Below, piece by piece: positions 28,114 to 37,507 of a stretch of 64,000 nt of DNA. Where the stretch lies: contig NZ_JACYUD010000003.1 in NCBI RefSeq assembly GCF_014841565.1, positions 186,001 to 250,000 of the forward strand, given 5' to 3'. Under the pieces are notes generated by a model that worked only from the letters and a program-made list of their open reading frames with translations, did not search any database and had not been told where the DNA came from. Made by a program: the position numbers and the translations under genes. This DNA is from Rhizobium sp. CFBP 8762 (GTDB lineage Bacteria > Pseudomonadota > Alphaproteobacteria > Rhizobiales > Rhizobiaceae). The number at the start of each line of letters is the position of its first letter. The first letter of the stretch is position 1.

Positions 28114-28707
28114 TCATTTCAACATTGGCCAAAGGCTCAGCACTAGGAGCACAGCCATGGTAATGTTGAACCATTTCAGCCGCACGGGCACTGACAGCCA
28201 TTGCCGCAGCACGGTGCCGAACCCCGCCCAAGTGGAAACCGAAGGCACGTTGACGATCGCGAAAACGACACCAACGATCAGGACACTGCTAAAATAGCTT
28301 GCCTCGCTCGTATAGGTCGCCATGGCGGTAATCGCCATGACCCACGCCTTGGGGTTGACCCACTGGAATGCAGCAGCAGCCACAAACGTCATGGGCTGCG
28401 CTGAGGCCGTTCCTTCACCCAGCGTGCGCGACGTAGCAATCTTGTAAGCAATCCACAGCAGATAGAGCCCGCCAGCAATTTTAAGACCCGTATAGAGCGG
28501 CGGATAGGCATGGAGAATGGCGCCGAGCCCGAGCCCAACACCGATCAAAAGTGACAGGAAGCCAACACCGATGCCGATCATGTGAGGAATAGTGCGCATG
28601 AAGCCAAAATTCACACCGGAGGCAAACAGCATCATATTGTTTGGTCCGGGCGTGATGGACGTTGTAAAGGCGAAAAGGAAAAGAGCAATCAGCGTTTCGG
28701 CAGTCAT
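28114..28707 (-). CDS. LysE/RhtB-family amino-acid exporter, 197 aa
   Basis: Six hydrophobic segments with the family opening LFAFTTSITPGPNNMMLFASG (about residues 8-28) and the central FQWVNPKAWVMAI. LysE/RhtB proteins export amino acids or their analogues; the specificity is unknown. ATG 28707 is chosen; the frame could open five codons earlier only at TTG. It is divergent from the AbrB-type transporter. Confidence 0.92.
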   Translation of the reverse strand: MTAETLIALFLFAFTTSITPGPNNMMLFASGVNFGFMRTIPHMIGIGVGFLSLLIGVGLGLGAILHAYPPLYTGLKIAGGLYLLWIAYKIATSRTLGEGTASAQPMTFVAAAAFQWVNPKAWVMAITAMATYTSEASYFSSVLIVGVVFAIVNVPSVSTWAGFGTVLRQWLSVPVRLKWFNITMAVLLVLSLWPMLK

Positions 28708-28903
28708 ATTAGAATCTTCCAATAGTGTGTGCGCGACTGTAACGCACCGTTAGAAGAAGGAAAGCGAATAGTTGTGGTCAAATTCACCACAAATGCTGAT
28801 GAAAGACCGAGCAGATTGCCTGTGGTCCTTTTTTGCTGGAGGTCTCGATTTCCGGTTGTGTCATAGGGTAGACAGTCATCACAGCTTCCCTGAAAGACCT
28901 GCC

Positions 28904-30001
28904 ATGTTGAACCACGCCCCTCACCTGCCCGCGCCAACTGGTCTTGGCAAAACGCGCCCTCTCTGGCAGTGGCTCGCTCTTATCCTCGCAACCGCGCTGG
29001 TCTCGACCGCATTGGAATGGCTTGGGCTGCCCGGTGCATTTTTGATCGGCGCCATGATCATGGGCGTAACGTTCAGCGCCTATGGCGCAACGGTTCGTAT
29101 GCCGCGCAGGGTGTTGCTGGTGGCGCAGGCGTTGTTCGGCACGGCCATTGGCACAATGATCTCGCCGGGCATCATCGCCACGTTTGCGGCCGATTGGGTG
29201 CTGTTCACAGTCATTGTCGTCAGCATTATCCTCATGAGCACGCTGACGGGCTGGGGCCTAGCCTGGCGCGGTATCGTGCCGGGGTCCACCGCCATCTGGG
29301 GTTCATCCCCCGGTGCGGCCAGCGCCATGCTGATCATGTCGGAAGCCTATGGCGCGGATACGCGTCTGGTCGCTTTCATGCAATATTTGCGGGTGCTCTG
29401 CGTCTGTCTGGCCGCAGCCATCGTTGCGCATTTTGGCGTGTCCGAAGCGGGCCCGCCGGTCGTTCACACCGTTTTCGCGGCAATTTCTTTCGAGCAATTC
29501 GGAACAGCCCTCCTTATTGCGCTGGTGGGCGGCGTTGCAGGAAAGCTGCTGCGCTTGCCCTCCGGTGTGTTTCTGATGCCCTTCATTCTGTCAGGCATTC
29601 TGAACGCAACGGAGCTGGCGGAACCGCAGGTTCCAGCACCTCTTTTGTTTCTGTGCTATGCGATTGTGGGCCTGAATGTGGGGCTGGCCTTTACCCGCCC
29701 CATTCTGCTCCATGCCCGGCGGGCATCGCCAGCCATCCTTCTCTCCATTCTGGTGCTGATGGCGTTTTCAGGCGTGCTTGCTCTGCTGCTGGTCACCCTC
29801 ACAGGCATCGATCCGCTAACGGCGTACCTTGCCACCAGTCCGGGAGGCATGGATTCGATAGCCATTATCGCAGCATCCTCCCATGTCGATATGGGCTTCG
29901 TCATGTCTCTGCAAACGGCGCGACTGGTCATCGTTACCCTGCTCGGACCATCTATCGCACGGTTCATGGCAAAAACGATTCCGCATTTTCGCGACCGCTA
30001 G
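28904..30001 (+). CDS. AbrB-family membrane protein (ammonia monooxygenase-regulator-like), 365 aa
   Basis: About ten membrane segments arranged as two related halves, each with G-x-x-I-G motifs (LPGAFLIGAMIMGVTFSAYG; FGTAIGTMISPGI; LPSGVFLMPFILSGIL; LATSPGGMDSIAIIA). This matches PF05145. The family is poorly characterised and thought to be transporters; the name AbrB refers to the Pfam family, not the Bacillus DNA-binding AbrB. The start ATG 28904 is where the membrane protein begins after a polar spurious stretch. Confidence 0.88.
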   Translation: MLNHAPHLPAPTGLGKTRPLWQWLALILATALVSTALEWLGLPGAFLIGAMIMGVTFSAYGATVRMPRRVLLVAQALFGTAIGTMISPGIIATFAADWVLFTVIVVSIILMSTLTGWGLAWRGIVPGSTAIWGSSPGAASAMLIMSEAYGADTRLVAFMQYLRVLCVCLAAAIVAHFGVSEAGPPVVHTVFAAISFEQFGTALLIALVGGVAGKLLRLPSGVFLMPFILSGILNATELAEPQVPAPLLFLCYAIVGLNVGLAFTRPILLHARRASPAILLSILVLMAFSGVLALLLVTLTGIDPLTAYLATSPGGMDSIAIIAASSHVDMGFVMSLQTARLVIVTLLGPSIARFMAKTIPHFRDR

Positions 30002-30063
30002 CGGATCATTCGGGCAAGGCATGCGTTTGAAATTGAAACCATTCACCAAGCAAGGAGCAACCC

Positions 30064-30909
30064 ATGTCCGACACCATGCCCATGATTGACATTCCCGGAT
30101 CAAAAACCGTTCCCTCTCTTGGTCAAGGCACGTGGGGCATGGGTGAAAATGCAGCCAACGCGAAGGCGGAAATCGCCAGTTTGAAAGCGGGCCTCGATCT
30201 GGGCTTAACGTTGATCGACACGGCCGAAATGTACGGCAATGGCGGCGCAGAAGACATCGTTGCGCAGGCGATCGAAGGTCGTCGTGATGAGGCCTATGTG
30301 GTCAGCAAGGTTCTGCCATCCAATGCCAGCCGTGCAGGCACCGTCACCGCCTGCGAGCGCAGCCTGAAGCGGCTGAAAGTCGAAACCATCGACCTCTATC
30401 TTTTGCATTGGCGCGGAGGGTATCCGCTCAGCGATACAGTCGAGGCTTTGGAGCAAATGAAGCAACAGGGCAAAATCGGTGCATGGGGTGTTTCCAACTT
30501 CGATCTGGACGACATGCAGGAACTGACCGCCCTACCCGCCGGCGGCCATGTGGCGGCCAATCAGGTGCTCTACAATCTCACGCGGCGTGGCATAGAGTTC
30601 GATCTGCTGCCCTGGTGCCAGCACCGCAAGATCCCGATCATGGCCTATTCCCCCATAGAGCAGGGACGGCTGCTTCGCCAGCCGGATCTGGTTGCACTGG
30701 CAAAAGCGCATCAGGCGACACCGGCGCAGGTGGCACTGGCCTATCTGCTGGCCCAGAAAGATGTGATCGTCATACCCAAAACCAGCTCACTCGAGCGGCT
30801 TGCGGAAAACCGGGACTGCGTGTCCGTCCACCTGACCGAGGCGGACAAACAAACGCTGGACGCCGCTTTCGCGCCGCCCAGCCGAAAGGTATCGCTGGAA
30901 ATGCTGTAG
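30064..30909 (+). CDS. Aldo/keto reductase, 281 aa
   Basis: Tetrad Asp52, Tyr57 ([11 protein letters not shown]), Lys82 (VVSKVLP) and His115 (YLLHWRGG), with the NADPH motif [16 protein letters not shown]. The start ATG 30064 is preceded by AAGGAG. It belongs to the shorter, 280-residue DkgA/YtbE-like type, distinct from the 351-residue reductase at 17286. It is convergent with ilvH, with only ten bases between the stops. Confidence 0.93.
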   Translation: MSDTMPMIDIPGSKTVPSLGQGTWGMGENAANAKAEIASLKAGLDLGLTLIDTAEMYGNGGAEDIVAQAIEGRRDEAYVVSKVLPSNASRAGTVTACERSLKRLKVETIDLYLLHWRGGYPLSDTVEALEQMKQQGKIGAWGVSNFDLDDMQELTALPAGGHVAANQVLYNLTRRGIEFDLLPWCQHRKIPIMAYSPIEQGRLLRQPDLVALAKAHQATPAQVALAYLLAQKDVIVIPKTSSLERLAENRDCVSVHLTEADKQTLDAAFAPPSRKVSLEML

Positions 30910-30919
30910 AGCAGTAGCC

Positions 30920-31492
30920 CTACATGCCTTGAGGGCCGCGGTTCATCGCGGCGATGCCGGTGCGACATACTTCAATCAGCCCGAGTGGCTTCATGATCGC
31001 GATGAACTGATCGACCTTTGACACCTTGCCAGTGATTTCGAACACGAAATGCTCGGTGTTGGCGTCAATCACTTGCGCACGAAAGGCATCGGCCAGCCGC
31101 AACGCTTCGACACGCGACTCGCCTGTGCCGGAGACCTTGATCAGCGCCAGTTCGCGTTCCAGCGCACGCTCCTGCCCGAGCTCATGCGCACGCACCGTCA
31201 GGTCCACCACGCGGTGAACGGGAACGATACGCTCCAACTGCGACTTGATCTGCTCCAGCACATGCGGCGTGCCGCGCGTGACGATGGTTATGCGGGACAG
31301 ATGCGCCTGATGCTCCGTTTCCGAAACCGTGAGGCTCTCGATATTGTATCCCCGGCCCGAAAACAGGCCGATGACCCGGGCAAGAACGCCCGGTTCGTTA
31401 TCGACGAGGACCGATAGTGTATGATTTTCTGCCTTGGCGGTTTCCTTGGCAATGAAGTAGGCCGAACCGGTCGGCTGATGCTGAGCGTTCAT
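30920..31492 (-). CDS. ilvH: Acetolactate synthase small (regulatory) subunit, 190 aa
   Basis: The regulatory subunit binds valine and tunes the IlvB catalytic subunit. The ACT domain is at about 22-98 (HTLSVLVDNEPGVLARVIGL, FSGRGYNIESLTVSETEH) and the C-terminal ALS_ss domain follows (ERELALIKVSG...FVFEITGKVSKVDQFI). The length fits IlvH/IlvN. It lies 12 bases after ilvB and is controlled with it by the leader at about 33.4 kb. Confidence 0.97.
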   Translation of the reverse strand: MNAQHQPTGSAYFIAKETAKAENHTLSVLVDNEPGVLARVIGLFSGRGYNIESLTVSETEHQAHLSRITIVTRGTPHVLEQIKSQLERIVPVHRVVDLTVRAHELGQERALERELALIKVSGTGESRVEALRLADAFRAQVIDANTEHFVFEITGKVSKVDQFIAIMKPLGLIEVCRTGIAAMNRGPQGM

Positions 31493-31504
31493 GTGTCCTT
31501 TTCC

Positions 31505-33310
31505 TTAAACGAGCTGACGGCCCTTGGCGTCGATGGCATTGGCGACAGCATCGTCGGTGGCCTCGTCCGGCAGGAGCATTTCGTTATGCGCCTTGCCTGA
31601 CGGAATCATCGGGAAGCAGTTCGTGAGATTGGCAACACGGCAATCGAAAATGACCGGAACCGGCGTATCGATCATGCGTGTGATCGCTTCATCCAGATCA
31701 CCCGGCTTCTCGCAGCGAATGCCCATGCCGCCATAGGCTTCCGCCAGCTTAACGAAATCAGGCATTGCCTCGGTGTACGAGTTGGACAGGCGATTGCCAT
31801 GCAGCAATTGCTGCCACTGGCGCACCATGCCCATATACTGATTGTTCAAAATGAAAATTTTGACCGGCAGATTGTATTGAACGGCGCAGGCCATTTCCTG
31901 AATGCACATCTGGATGGACGCGTCACCGGCAATATCGATAACAAGGCTTTCCGGGTGGGCAACTTGCACGCCGATAGCAGCGGGGAAGCCATAACCCATC
32001 GTGCCGAGACCGCCCGATGTCATCCAGCGGTTTGGCTGCTCGAACCCGTAGAACTGCGCGGCCCACATCTGGTGCTGACCAACTTCGGTCGTGATGTAGG
32101 TATCGCGGTGCTTCGTCAGTTCATACAAGCGCTGGATGGCGTATTGCGGCATGATAACATCGTTGTTGGACTTGTAGGACAACGACTTGCGGGCCCGCCA
32201 CTCGCGGATGCTATCCCACCACGGATTGATCGCCGTCTTGTCCACGGACTTAGACCCGGCCCGCCACAGGCGCACCATATCTTCCAGAACAGTTCCAACA
32301 TCACCAATGATGGGAATATCGACATGAACGGTCTTGTTGATCGACGAGGGATCGATATCAATATGGATCTTCTTGGAGTTGGGTGAAAACGCGTTCAGGC
32401 GACCGGTGATCCGGTCATCAAACCGCGCGCCGATGCACACCATGACGTCGCAGTCATGCATGGCCATGTTGGCTTCATAGGTTCCGTGCATGCCCAGCAT
32501 ACCCAGCCAGTTGGCACCGGATGCGGGGTAAGACCCCAGCCCCATCAGCGTGGACGTGATGGGAAAATTGGACTGCTCGACCAGTTCGCGCAGCAATTGC
32601 GATGCTTCCGGACCGGAATTGACAACGCCGCCGCCGGAGTAAATCACCGGACGCTTGGCATGGCGCATCAACTCAACCGCCTGCGCAATGGCATCACCGT
32701 TGTTGCGGGCCTTCGGATGATAGGTCTTGGCAGTCTCGCTTGCGGACGGTGGCGTATAGGTGCCGGTCGCAAACTGCACGTCCTTGGGAATATCGACAAC
32801 GACCGGACCCGGACGGCCGGAACTGGCAACGCGGAATGCCTCATGGATGATGCGCGCCAGATCATTGACGTCCTTCACCAGCCAGTTATGCTTGGTGCAG
32901 GGGCGGGTAATGCCGACTGTATCGCATTCCTGAAACGCATCCGACCCGATGAGGGAGGTTGGAACCTGACCGGACAGGCAGACCAGCGGAATGGAGTCCA
33001 TCAGCGCATCCTGCAACGGGGTGACCGCATTGGTTGCCCCCGGACCCGACGTGACCAGCATAACCCCGACCTTGCCGGTGGACCGGGCATAGCCTTCCGC
33101 CATATGGCCAGCGCCCTGCTCGTGGCGCACCAGAATATGCTGGATATCGTCCTGCTGGAAGATTTCGTCATAAATGGGTAGGACGGCACCGCCGGGATAG
33201 CCGAAAATATGCTCTACGCCATTATCCTTCAAAGCCTGAAGAACGATCGCTGCACCTGTCATCTGATTGTCTGGGTCAGTCGGAGCGTTTGTCGTCTGCG
33301 GATTGGTCAT
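31505..33310 (-). CDS. ilvB: Acetolactate synthase large subunit, 601 aa
   Basis: The thiamine-diphosphate enzyme that condenses pyruvate to acetolactate or with 2-oxobutyrate. Catalytic Glu is in VRHEQGAGHMAEGYAR, the FAD region in the middle, and the ThDP/Mg site reads GDASIQMCIQEMACAVQYNL, then PVKIFILNNQYMGMVRQWQQ. ATG 33310 is the start; the open frame upstream runs through the terminator and leader and is not coding. It could equally be called ilvI. Confidence 0.97.
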   Translation of the reverse strand: MTNPQTTNAPTDPDNQMTGAAIVLQALKDNGVEHIFGYPGGAVLPIYDEIFQQDDIQHILVRHEQGAGHMAEGYARSTGKVGVMLVTSGPGATNAVTPLQDALMDSIPLVCLSGQVPTSLIGSDAFQECDTVGITRPCTKHNWLVKDVNDLARIIHEAFRVASSGRPGPVVVDIPKDVQFATGTYTPPSASETAKTYHPKARNNGDAIAQAVELMRHAKRPVIYSGGGVVNSGPEASQLLRELVEQSNFPITSTLMGLGSYPASGANWLGMLGMHGTYEANMAMHDCDVMVCIGARFDDRITGRLNAFSPNSKKIHIDIDPSSINKTVHVDIPIIGDVGTVLEDMVRLWRAGSKSVDKTAINPWWDSIREWRARKSLSYKSNNDVIMPQYAIQRLYELTKHRDTYITTEVGQHQMWAAQFYGFEQPNRWMTSGGLGTMGYGFPAAIGVQVAHPESLVIDIAGDASIQMCIQEMACAVQYNLPVKIFILNNQYMGMVRQWQQLLHGNRLSNSYTEAMPDFVKLAEAYGGMGIRCEKPGDLDEAITRMIDTPVPVIFDCRVANLTNCFPMIPSGKAHNEMLLPDEATDDAVANAIDAKGRQLV

Positions 33311-33358
33311 GGGATCGAATTCCGTTTGCGTATAGAGTGATGAACGTGATTTCGGGCA

Positions 33359-33384
33359 TAAAAAAAGGCTCCTGAGGGAGCCTT
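33359..33384 (-). terminator. Attenuator terminator in the ilvBH leader
   Basis: On the minus strand AAGGCTCC/GGAGCCTT forms an 8-bp stem with a 4-base loop followed by seven T residues, 49 bases before the ilvB start codon. A strong intrinsic terminator inside the 5' leader points to transcription attenuation. Confidence 0.8.
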
Positions 33385-33402
33385 CGGTTTGCGCATAGGT
33401 GG

Positions 33403-33441
33403 CTATCGCCGGGTGGTTACACCACCCTGCCCATGCGCCAT
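33403..33441 (-). promoter_or_regulatory. Candidate ilvB leader with short peptide ORFs
   Basis: Upstream of the terminator is ATG 33434 encoding M-G-R-V-V-stop (33417-33434), with GGTGGG seven bases before it. A second, overlapping frame from ATG 33441 encodes a 12-residue peptide with V-T-T. The Val-Val codons sit in a stem (GGGTGGT/ACCACCC) that can be exchanged for a longer GCGCAT..GGTGG / CCACC..ATGCGC pairing. Valine-tRNA-sensing attenuation is inferred; the antiterminator pairing is not clear. Confidence 0.5.
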
Positions 33442-33506
33442 CCCACCACAAGAATTGTCTGCAAATGTTTCATGGGGACGAGTGATAGACAGAAAGCAGG
33501 GTTGCG

Positions 33507-34433
33507 TCAACGCTTTTTACACAATCCTTCCACATCAGACGGATCGATTCGCTGCCAGTCTGCATCGAGTTGATTGCGGAACCACGTCATTTGCCGTTTG
33601 GCGTATTGGCGGGTCGCGGCGGCTCCGGTTTCAATAACCTCCTCGCGGCTGATTCTACCCTCAAGAAACTGAGCTATCTGCGGCACGCCGATAGCCTTCA
33701 TGACCGGCATGGACGGCGACAGGTTTAACGCCAACAGTGCGCGCACTTCCTCCACCGCGCCACCGTCCAGCATTTGGGCAAAGCGGCGATTGATTCGTGT
33801 GTGCAGCAGCTTGCGTTCTGGCAGCACGACAAACTTTGCAGCCGTGTCCGGGTCTATCAGCATGGGCCCGGTACGGTTCTGAAACGTTCGGATCGACTGG
33901 CCCGTCGCGGCGAACACCTCCAGCGCCCGCACAATGCGCTGACCATCGCCGGGGCGCAAAATCGCGGCCGTTAGGGGGTCCACGGCAACCAGCTCCGGGT
34001 GGAGCGCCTCCGCCCCCTCGCTCAACAACCGGGCACGCAGTGGGCTGCGAATATCATCGGGTATCGCAGGCATGTCCGACAGACCGCCGGTCAGTGCCTT
34101 GAAATACAGGCCCGTGCCACCAACGAAGACCGGGATTTTGCCCGCGTCACGCGCAGCCTCTACTTCCCTTTGCGCATCGGTAAGCCACATGCCGGTGGAA
34201 TACAGACTGGTGGCCGATACAGTCCCATAAAGGCGATGCGCTACACCAGCCATATCCGCGTTCGCTGGCCGGGCGGTCAGCACATTCAGCGTATCATAGA
34301 CCTGCATACTATCGGCATTGATAACCACGCCATTGTGCTCAGCGGCGAGTTCAGCCGCAAACGCGGACTTGCCGCTGGCGGTCGGCCCGGTTATCAGGAT
34401 CGCAGTCTGGTTTTTCACAAGGTTTCTCATCAT
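33507..34433 (-). CDS. miaA: tRNA dimethylallyltransferase, 308 aa
   Basis: MiaA prenylates A37 of tRNAs reading UNN codons. Signatures are the P-loop ILITGPTASGKSAFA (about 11-25), INADSMQVYDTLNVLTARP, VFVGGTGLYFKALTGG, and the C-terminal ATRQYAKRQMTWFRNQ. The start is ATG 34433 or the adjacent ATG 34430; both overlap the divergent serB start codon region. Confidence 0.97.
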   Translation of the reverse strand: MMRNLVKNQTAILITGPTASGKSAFAAELAAEHNGVVINADSMQVYDTLNVLTARPANADMAGVAHRLYGTVSATSLYSTGMWLTDAQREVEAARDAGKIPVFVGGTGLYFKALTGGLSDMPAIPDDIRSPLRARLLSEGAEALHPELVAVDPLTAAILRPGDGQRIVRALEVFAATGQSIRTFQNRTGPMLIDPDTAAKFVVLPERKLLHTRINRRFAQMLDGGAVEEVRALLALNLSPSMPVMKAIGVPQIAQFLEGRISREEVIETGAAATRQYAKRQMTWFRNQLDADWQRIDPSDVEGLCKKR

Positions 34434-35325
34434 GGCTTTCGTTGCCACGCTTATTGCCAATCCGTCAAACCCTGTTCTGGATACCGCATTGGCCGAGCGC
34501 GCCGCCAGCGCAATCAACGCCAGCGGACTCTATTGGCTGGCGGATGGCATCGCCTGTGATCTGGCCTTGCGCGATGGCACCGACCCCGCACAGGCTGAGC
34601 AGGACCTGCGCGACGTAATCGGTACGCTGCCCGTGGATGTCGCGGTGCAGAATGCAGATACACGCCGCAAAAAGCTGTTGATTGCGGATATGGACTCCAC
34701 GATGATCCAGCAGGAATGCATTGACGAGCTTGCCGCAGAAGTTGGCCTGAAAGAGCGCGTGGCCGACATTACCGCACGCGCCATGAATGGCGAAATCGCA
34801 TTCGAACCGGCCTTGATCGAGCGGGTGGCTTTGTTGAAAGGCTTGCCCTCGTCGGTAGTATCAGAGGTCATCGCCAAGCGAATCACCCTGATGCCGGGCG
34901 GGCGCGAACTGGTCGCGACCATGAAAGCCAAGGGCTTTTATACCGCTCTCGTGTCTGGAGGATTTACCGTTTTCACAGGACCAATCGCCCAGACCCTCGG
35001 CTTTGATGAAAACCGGGCAAACATCCTGCTGGAAGACAATGGCAGCCTGTCTGGCATAGTCGCCGAGCCTATCCTCGGAAAACAGGCGAAAGTCGATGCG
35101 CTGAACGATATCGCCGAAAAGCTTGGAATATCCACCGATAACGCCATCGCCGTGGGCGACGGTGCCAATGATCTCGGCATGTTGCAACTGGCCGGCTCAG
35201 GTGTTGCGCTTCATGCCAAACCAACCGTTTCCGCGCAGGCGAAAATCCGCATTGATCACGGGGATTTGACATCCCTGCTCTATCTGCAAGGCTATCGCAA
35301 AAGCGATTTCGTTATCGCACAATAA
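34432..35325 (+). CDS. serB: Phosphoserine phosphatase, 297 aa
   Basis: Last step of serine synthesis. HAD motif I is LLIADMDSTMIQQECIDELA (nucleophile Asp), motif II is TALVSGGFTVFTGPIAQTLG, motif III is the Lys in LGKQAKVDAL, and motif IV is AVGDGANDLGML. An N-terminal domain of about 80 residues precedes the HAD core, as in alphaproteobacterial SerB. ATG 34432 shares bases with the miaA start on the other strand, so its promoter must lie within miaA. Confidence 0.96.
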   Translation: MAFVATLIANPSNPVLDTALAERAASAINASGLYWLADGIACDLALRDGTDPAQAEQDLRDVIGTLPVDVAVQNADTRRKKLLIADMDSTMIQQECIDELAAEVGLKERVADITARAMNGEIAFEPALIERVALLKGLPSSVVSEVIAKRITLMPGGRELVATMKAKGFYTALVSGGFTVFTGPIAQTLGFDENRANILLEDNGSLSGIVAEPILGKQAKVDALNDIAEKLGISTDNAIAVGDGANDLGMLQLAGSGVALHAKPTVSAQAKIRIDHGDLTSLLYLQGYRKSDFVIAQ

Positions 35326-35363
35326 GCATCAAATGGCGCGCAGCAGAAAGCGCGCCAACCTGC

Positions 35364-36860
35364 TTACTGCATCCGCACAGTCACAAACCGCAGCTCGCCG
35401 GTTTTGTTGGCAATCATCATCAGTGCGTTGCGGCGGTCTTCGCCTTTCAGCTCTTCGACCCGGCGACGCACATCGTCGGGCTGCTTCATGGCTTCCTGAC
35501 CAACTTCGACGATGACGTCTCCCGGCGCAATCCGGCGCTCCTGCGCACCGGAACCCTCGGCAACAGCCGTTACCACCACACCGTCGACATCCGCCGCGAT
35601 CCCATATTGCTTGCGCGTTTCCTCGGTGAGCTGCGCCAGTGTCATGCCCAGAACGGCACCATCCTGTGGAGCTTCTGCGACAGGTGGCTCATCTTCCGGC
35701 GTTGCATCGTCCTCGCCCACAACGGCTGCCGCCGGTTCCTCCACAGCATTTTCCATGCGGCCCAGCGTTACCTTGACGCTTTGTTCTTTACCATCGCGGA
35801 TCAGGGCGACATCCACTTCTTTACCGACAGGACTTTCGGCAACGACCCGCAGTAAATCCCGCATCTCATTGATCGGATTGCCGTCAAAGCGAAGGATCAC
35901 ATCCCCGGTCTTGATCTCGCCATTGCGGATCGGACCACCCTCAATAATGCCAGCAATCAAAGCGCCTTTGGTGTTCGGCATTTTCAGGCTTTCGGCAATC
36001 TCATCAGTGACCGGCTGCACCCGAACGCCAAGCCAACCGCGCCGCGCCTCACCAAACTCCCGCAGTTGCTGAATGACATTCTGCGCCAGTTCCGCAGGCA
36101 CGGAAAAGCCGATACCAATCGAGCCGCCACTCGGCGAAATAATCGCCGTATTGATGCCGATAACCTCGCCCTTCATGTTGAACAGCGGACCACCGGAATT
36201 TCCACGATTTATGGCAGCATCCGTTTGAATAAAGTTGTCATAGGGCCCGGCGTTGATATTGCGTCCACGCGCGGACACGATACCCACGGTAACCGTACCA
36301 CCGAGCCCGAAAGGATTGCCGACAGCCATAACCCAATCACCAATCCGCATCACCTTGGAATCCCCGAAGGCGACAGCAGTCAGCGGCGTTTTGGACTCGA
36401 CTTTCAAAACCGCAAGATCGGTTTTGGTATCCTTGCCCAGCAACTTCGCTTTCAGCTTGCTGCCATCGGCAAAGTTCACCTCGATATCATCCGCCCCTTC
36501 AATCACGTGATTGTTGGTGACGATTACGCCCGTGGGATCAATGACGAAACCGGACCCGAGCGAATCAACCGTGCGCTGACTCTTGCCATTCCCCTTGAAG
36601 AACTCATTGAAGAAGTCCTGAAACGGGGACCCCTCCGGCACTTTCGGGGTTGGGCCCGTGTCCTCGTTCTTCACATTCTGCGACGTGGAGATATTGACCA
36701 CCGCATCCAGCAAACCCTCCGCCAGATCGGCAACCGATTCCGGCCCGGCCTGCGTTGCGGCAAAGCCGACACGGGGAAGCCCCATGCCTGCCGTGCCCAC
36801 CGCAAGGCTCAAGGCGAGGATGGTGGGGCGAAGTACGAAATTGCGGAGGGACAGGGCCAT
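35364..36860 (-). CDS. Do/HtrA-family periplasmic serine protease, 498 aa
   Basis: A DegP-like chaperone-protease. It has a signal peptide (about 1-34), trypsin-like domain with His118 (NNHVIEG), Asp148 (TDLAVLK) and Ser222 (GNSGGPLF), then two PDZ domains (about 280-370 and 405-490) joined by an acidic linker rich in Glu, Pro and Ala. It degrades or refolds damaged envelope proteins. It ends the dfrA-hflK-hflC-DUF2065-ACT series, a quality-control cluster, and is convergent with serB. Confidence 0.94.
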   Translation of the reverse strand: MALSLRNFVLRPTILALSLAVGTAGMGLPRVGFAATQAGPESVADLAEGLLDAVVNISTSQNVKNEDTGPTPKVPEGSPFQDFFNEFFKGNGKSQRTVDSLGSGFVIDPTGVIVTNNHVIEGADDIEVNFADGSKLKAKLLGKDTKTDLAVLKVESKTPLTAVAFGDSKVMRIGDWVMAVGNPFGLGGTVTVGIVSARGRNINAGPYDNFIQTDAAINRGNSGGPLFNMKGEVIGINTAIISPSGGSIGIGFSVPAELAQNVIQQLREFGEARRGWLGVRVQPVTDEIAESLKMPNTKGALIAGIIEGGPIRNGEIKTGDVILRFDGNPINEMRDLLRVVAESPVGKEVDVALIRDGKEQSVKVTLGRMENAVEEPAAAVVGEDDATPEDEPPVAEAPQDGAVLGMTLAQLTEETRKQYGIAADVDGVVVTAVAEGSGAQERRIAPGDVIVEVGQEAMKQPDDVRRRVEELKGEDRRNALMMIANKTGELRFVTVRMQ

Positions 36861-36926
36861 CAGGCGTCCTTTATCGTCATTGCGAAACAGCTATTGTATC
36901 ATTCGCAATTGCGGCGAAACTTGCAA

Positions 36927-37313
36927 TCACGTTCGAACTTCATGACCGTGGCCGCGCAACGCATCCACCGCCTTCTGCAAATCGCCCCCGGCGACAAAAA
37001 TATAGTCTGTGCTGAATGTCGAACTGGTGAAAATACTGACCCCGGCATTGGCCAGCGGCAGCAGGACGGATGCCAGCACGCCGGGCTCTTCAAAAGTGAA
37101 GCGCTGTTCCACACGCACACATTTCCAGCCCCCGCTGGATTTGATGTTCGATGGAACCCGGTCCGAGCGGCACACCAGTGTCATTTCTTCCTTGGAATTC
37201 GACACTTCCCAGAAGCCCGGTCCTGACACCCATTCCGGCATGGTGGAGCCCGCATTCAGCCGTGTGATCGCATATTCCGGTACAACGACTTGCAAGATCA
37301 GTTTTTTGTCCAA
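36927..37313 (-). CDS. ACT-domain protein, 128 aa
   Basis: The C-terminal half (about 65-128) is an ACT-like fold (RFTFEEPGVLASVLLPLANA, GVSIFTSSTFSTDYIFVAGG), and the N-terminal half is a related beta-alpha segment. Stand-alone double-ACT proteins of this kind usually bind amino acids; the ligand and partner are unknown. It sits two bases after DUF2065 and 66 before degP-like protease, so it is part of that series. Confidence 0.85.
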   Translation of the reverse strand: MDKKLILQVVVPEYAITRLNAGSTMPEWVSGPGFWEVSNSKEEMTLVCRSDRVPSNIKSSGGWKCVRVEQRFTFEEPGVLASVLLPLANAGVSIFTSSTFSTDYIFVAGGDLQKAVDALRGHGHEVRT

Positions 37314-37315
37314 CG

Positions 37316-37501
37316 CTATCCCCTCAACAACCAGACCAAGCCCACGCCGAGAGCCAAGGATACGACCCCGAAAACCCGCAGTTGCGATTGCGGCGTTTCA
37401 GGAAGCCGCTTTGCCATAGCTGCAACGACCGAAGGGGCCAGTGCGTACACCAGCCCCTCTATAATCAGGAAAAAAGCAATTCCCGTCAAAAAATCCTGCA
37501 T
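37316..37501 (-). CDS. DUF2065 membrane protein, 61 aa
   Basis: Two membrane helices (LTGIAFFLIIEGLVYALAPS and LRVFGVVSLALGVGLVWLL) joined by a short polar loop with L-P-E. This is the DUF2065 (YjeT-like) small protein that follows hflC in many proteobacteria. It starts six bases after the hflC stop. Probably an accessory of the HflKC assembly; no function is established. Confidence 0.93.
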   Translation of the reverse strand: MQDFLTGIAFFLIIEGLVYALAPSVVAAMAKRLPETPQSQLRVFGVVSLALGVGLVWLLRG

Positions 37502-37507
37502 CGGACT

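Noticed and set aside
33311-33451. N-terminal extension of ilvB with several tryptophans (WWDGAWAGWC), resembling a trp-type leader
   Set aside because: It begins at TTG without a ribosome site, runs through the attenuator hairpin, and is simply the open frame upstream of ATG 33310.
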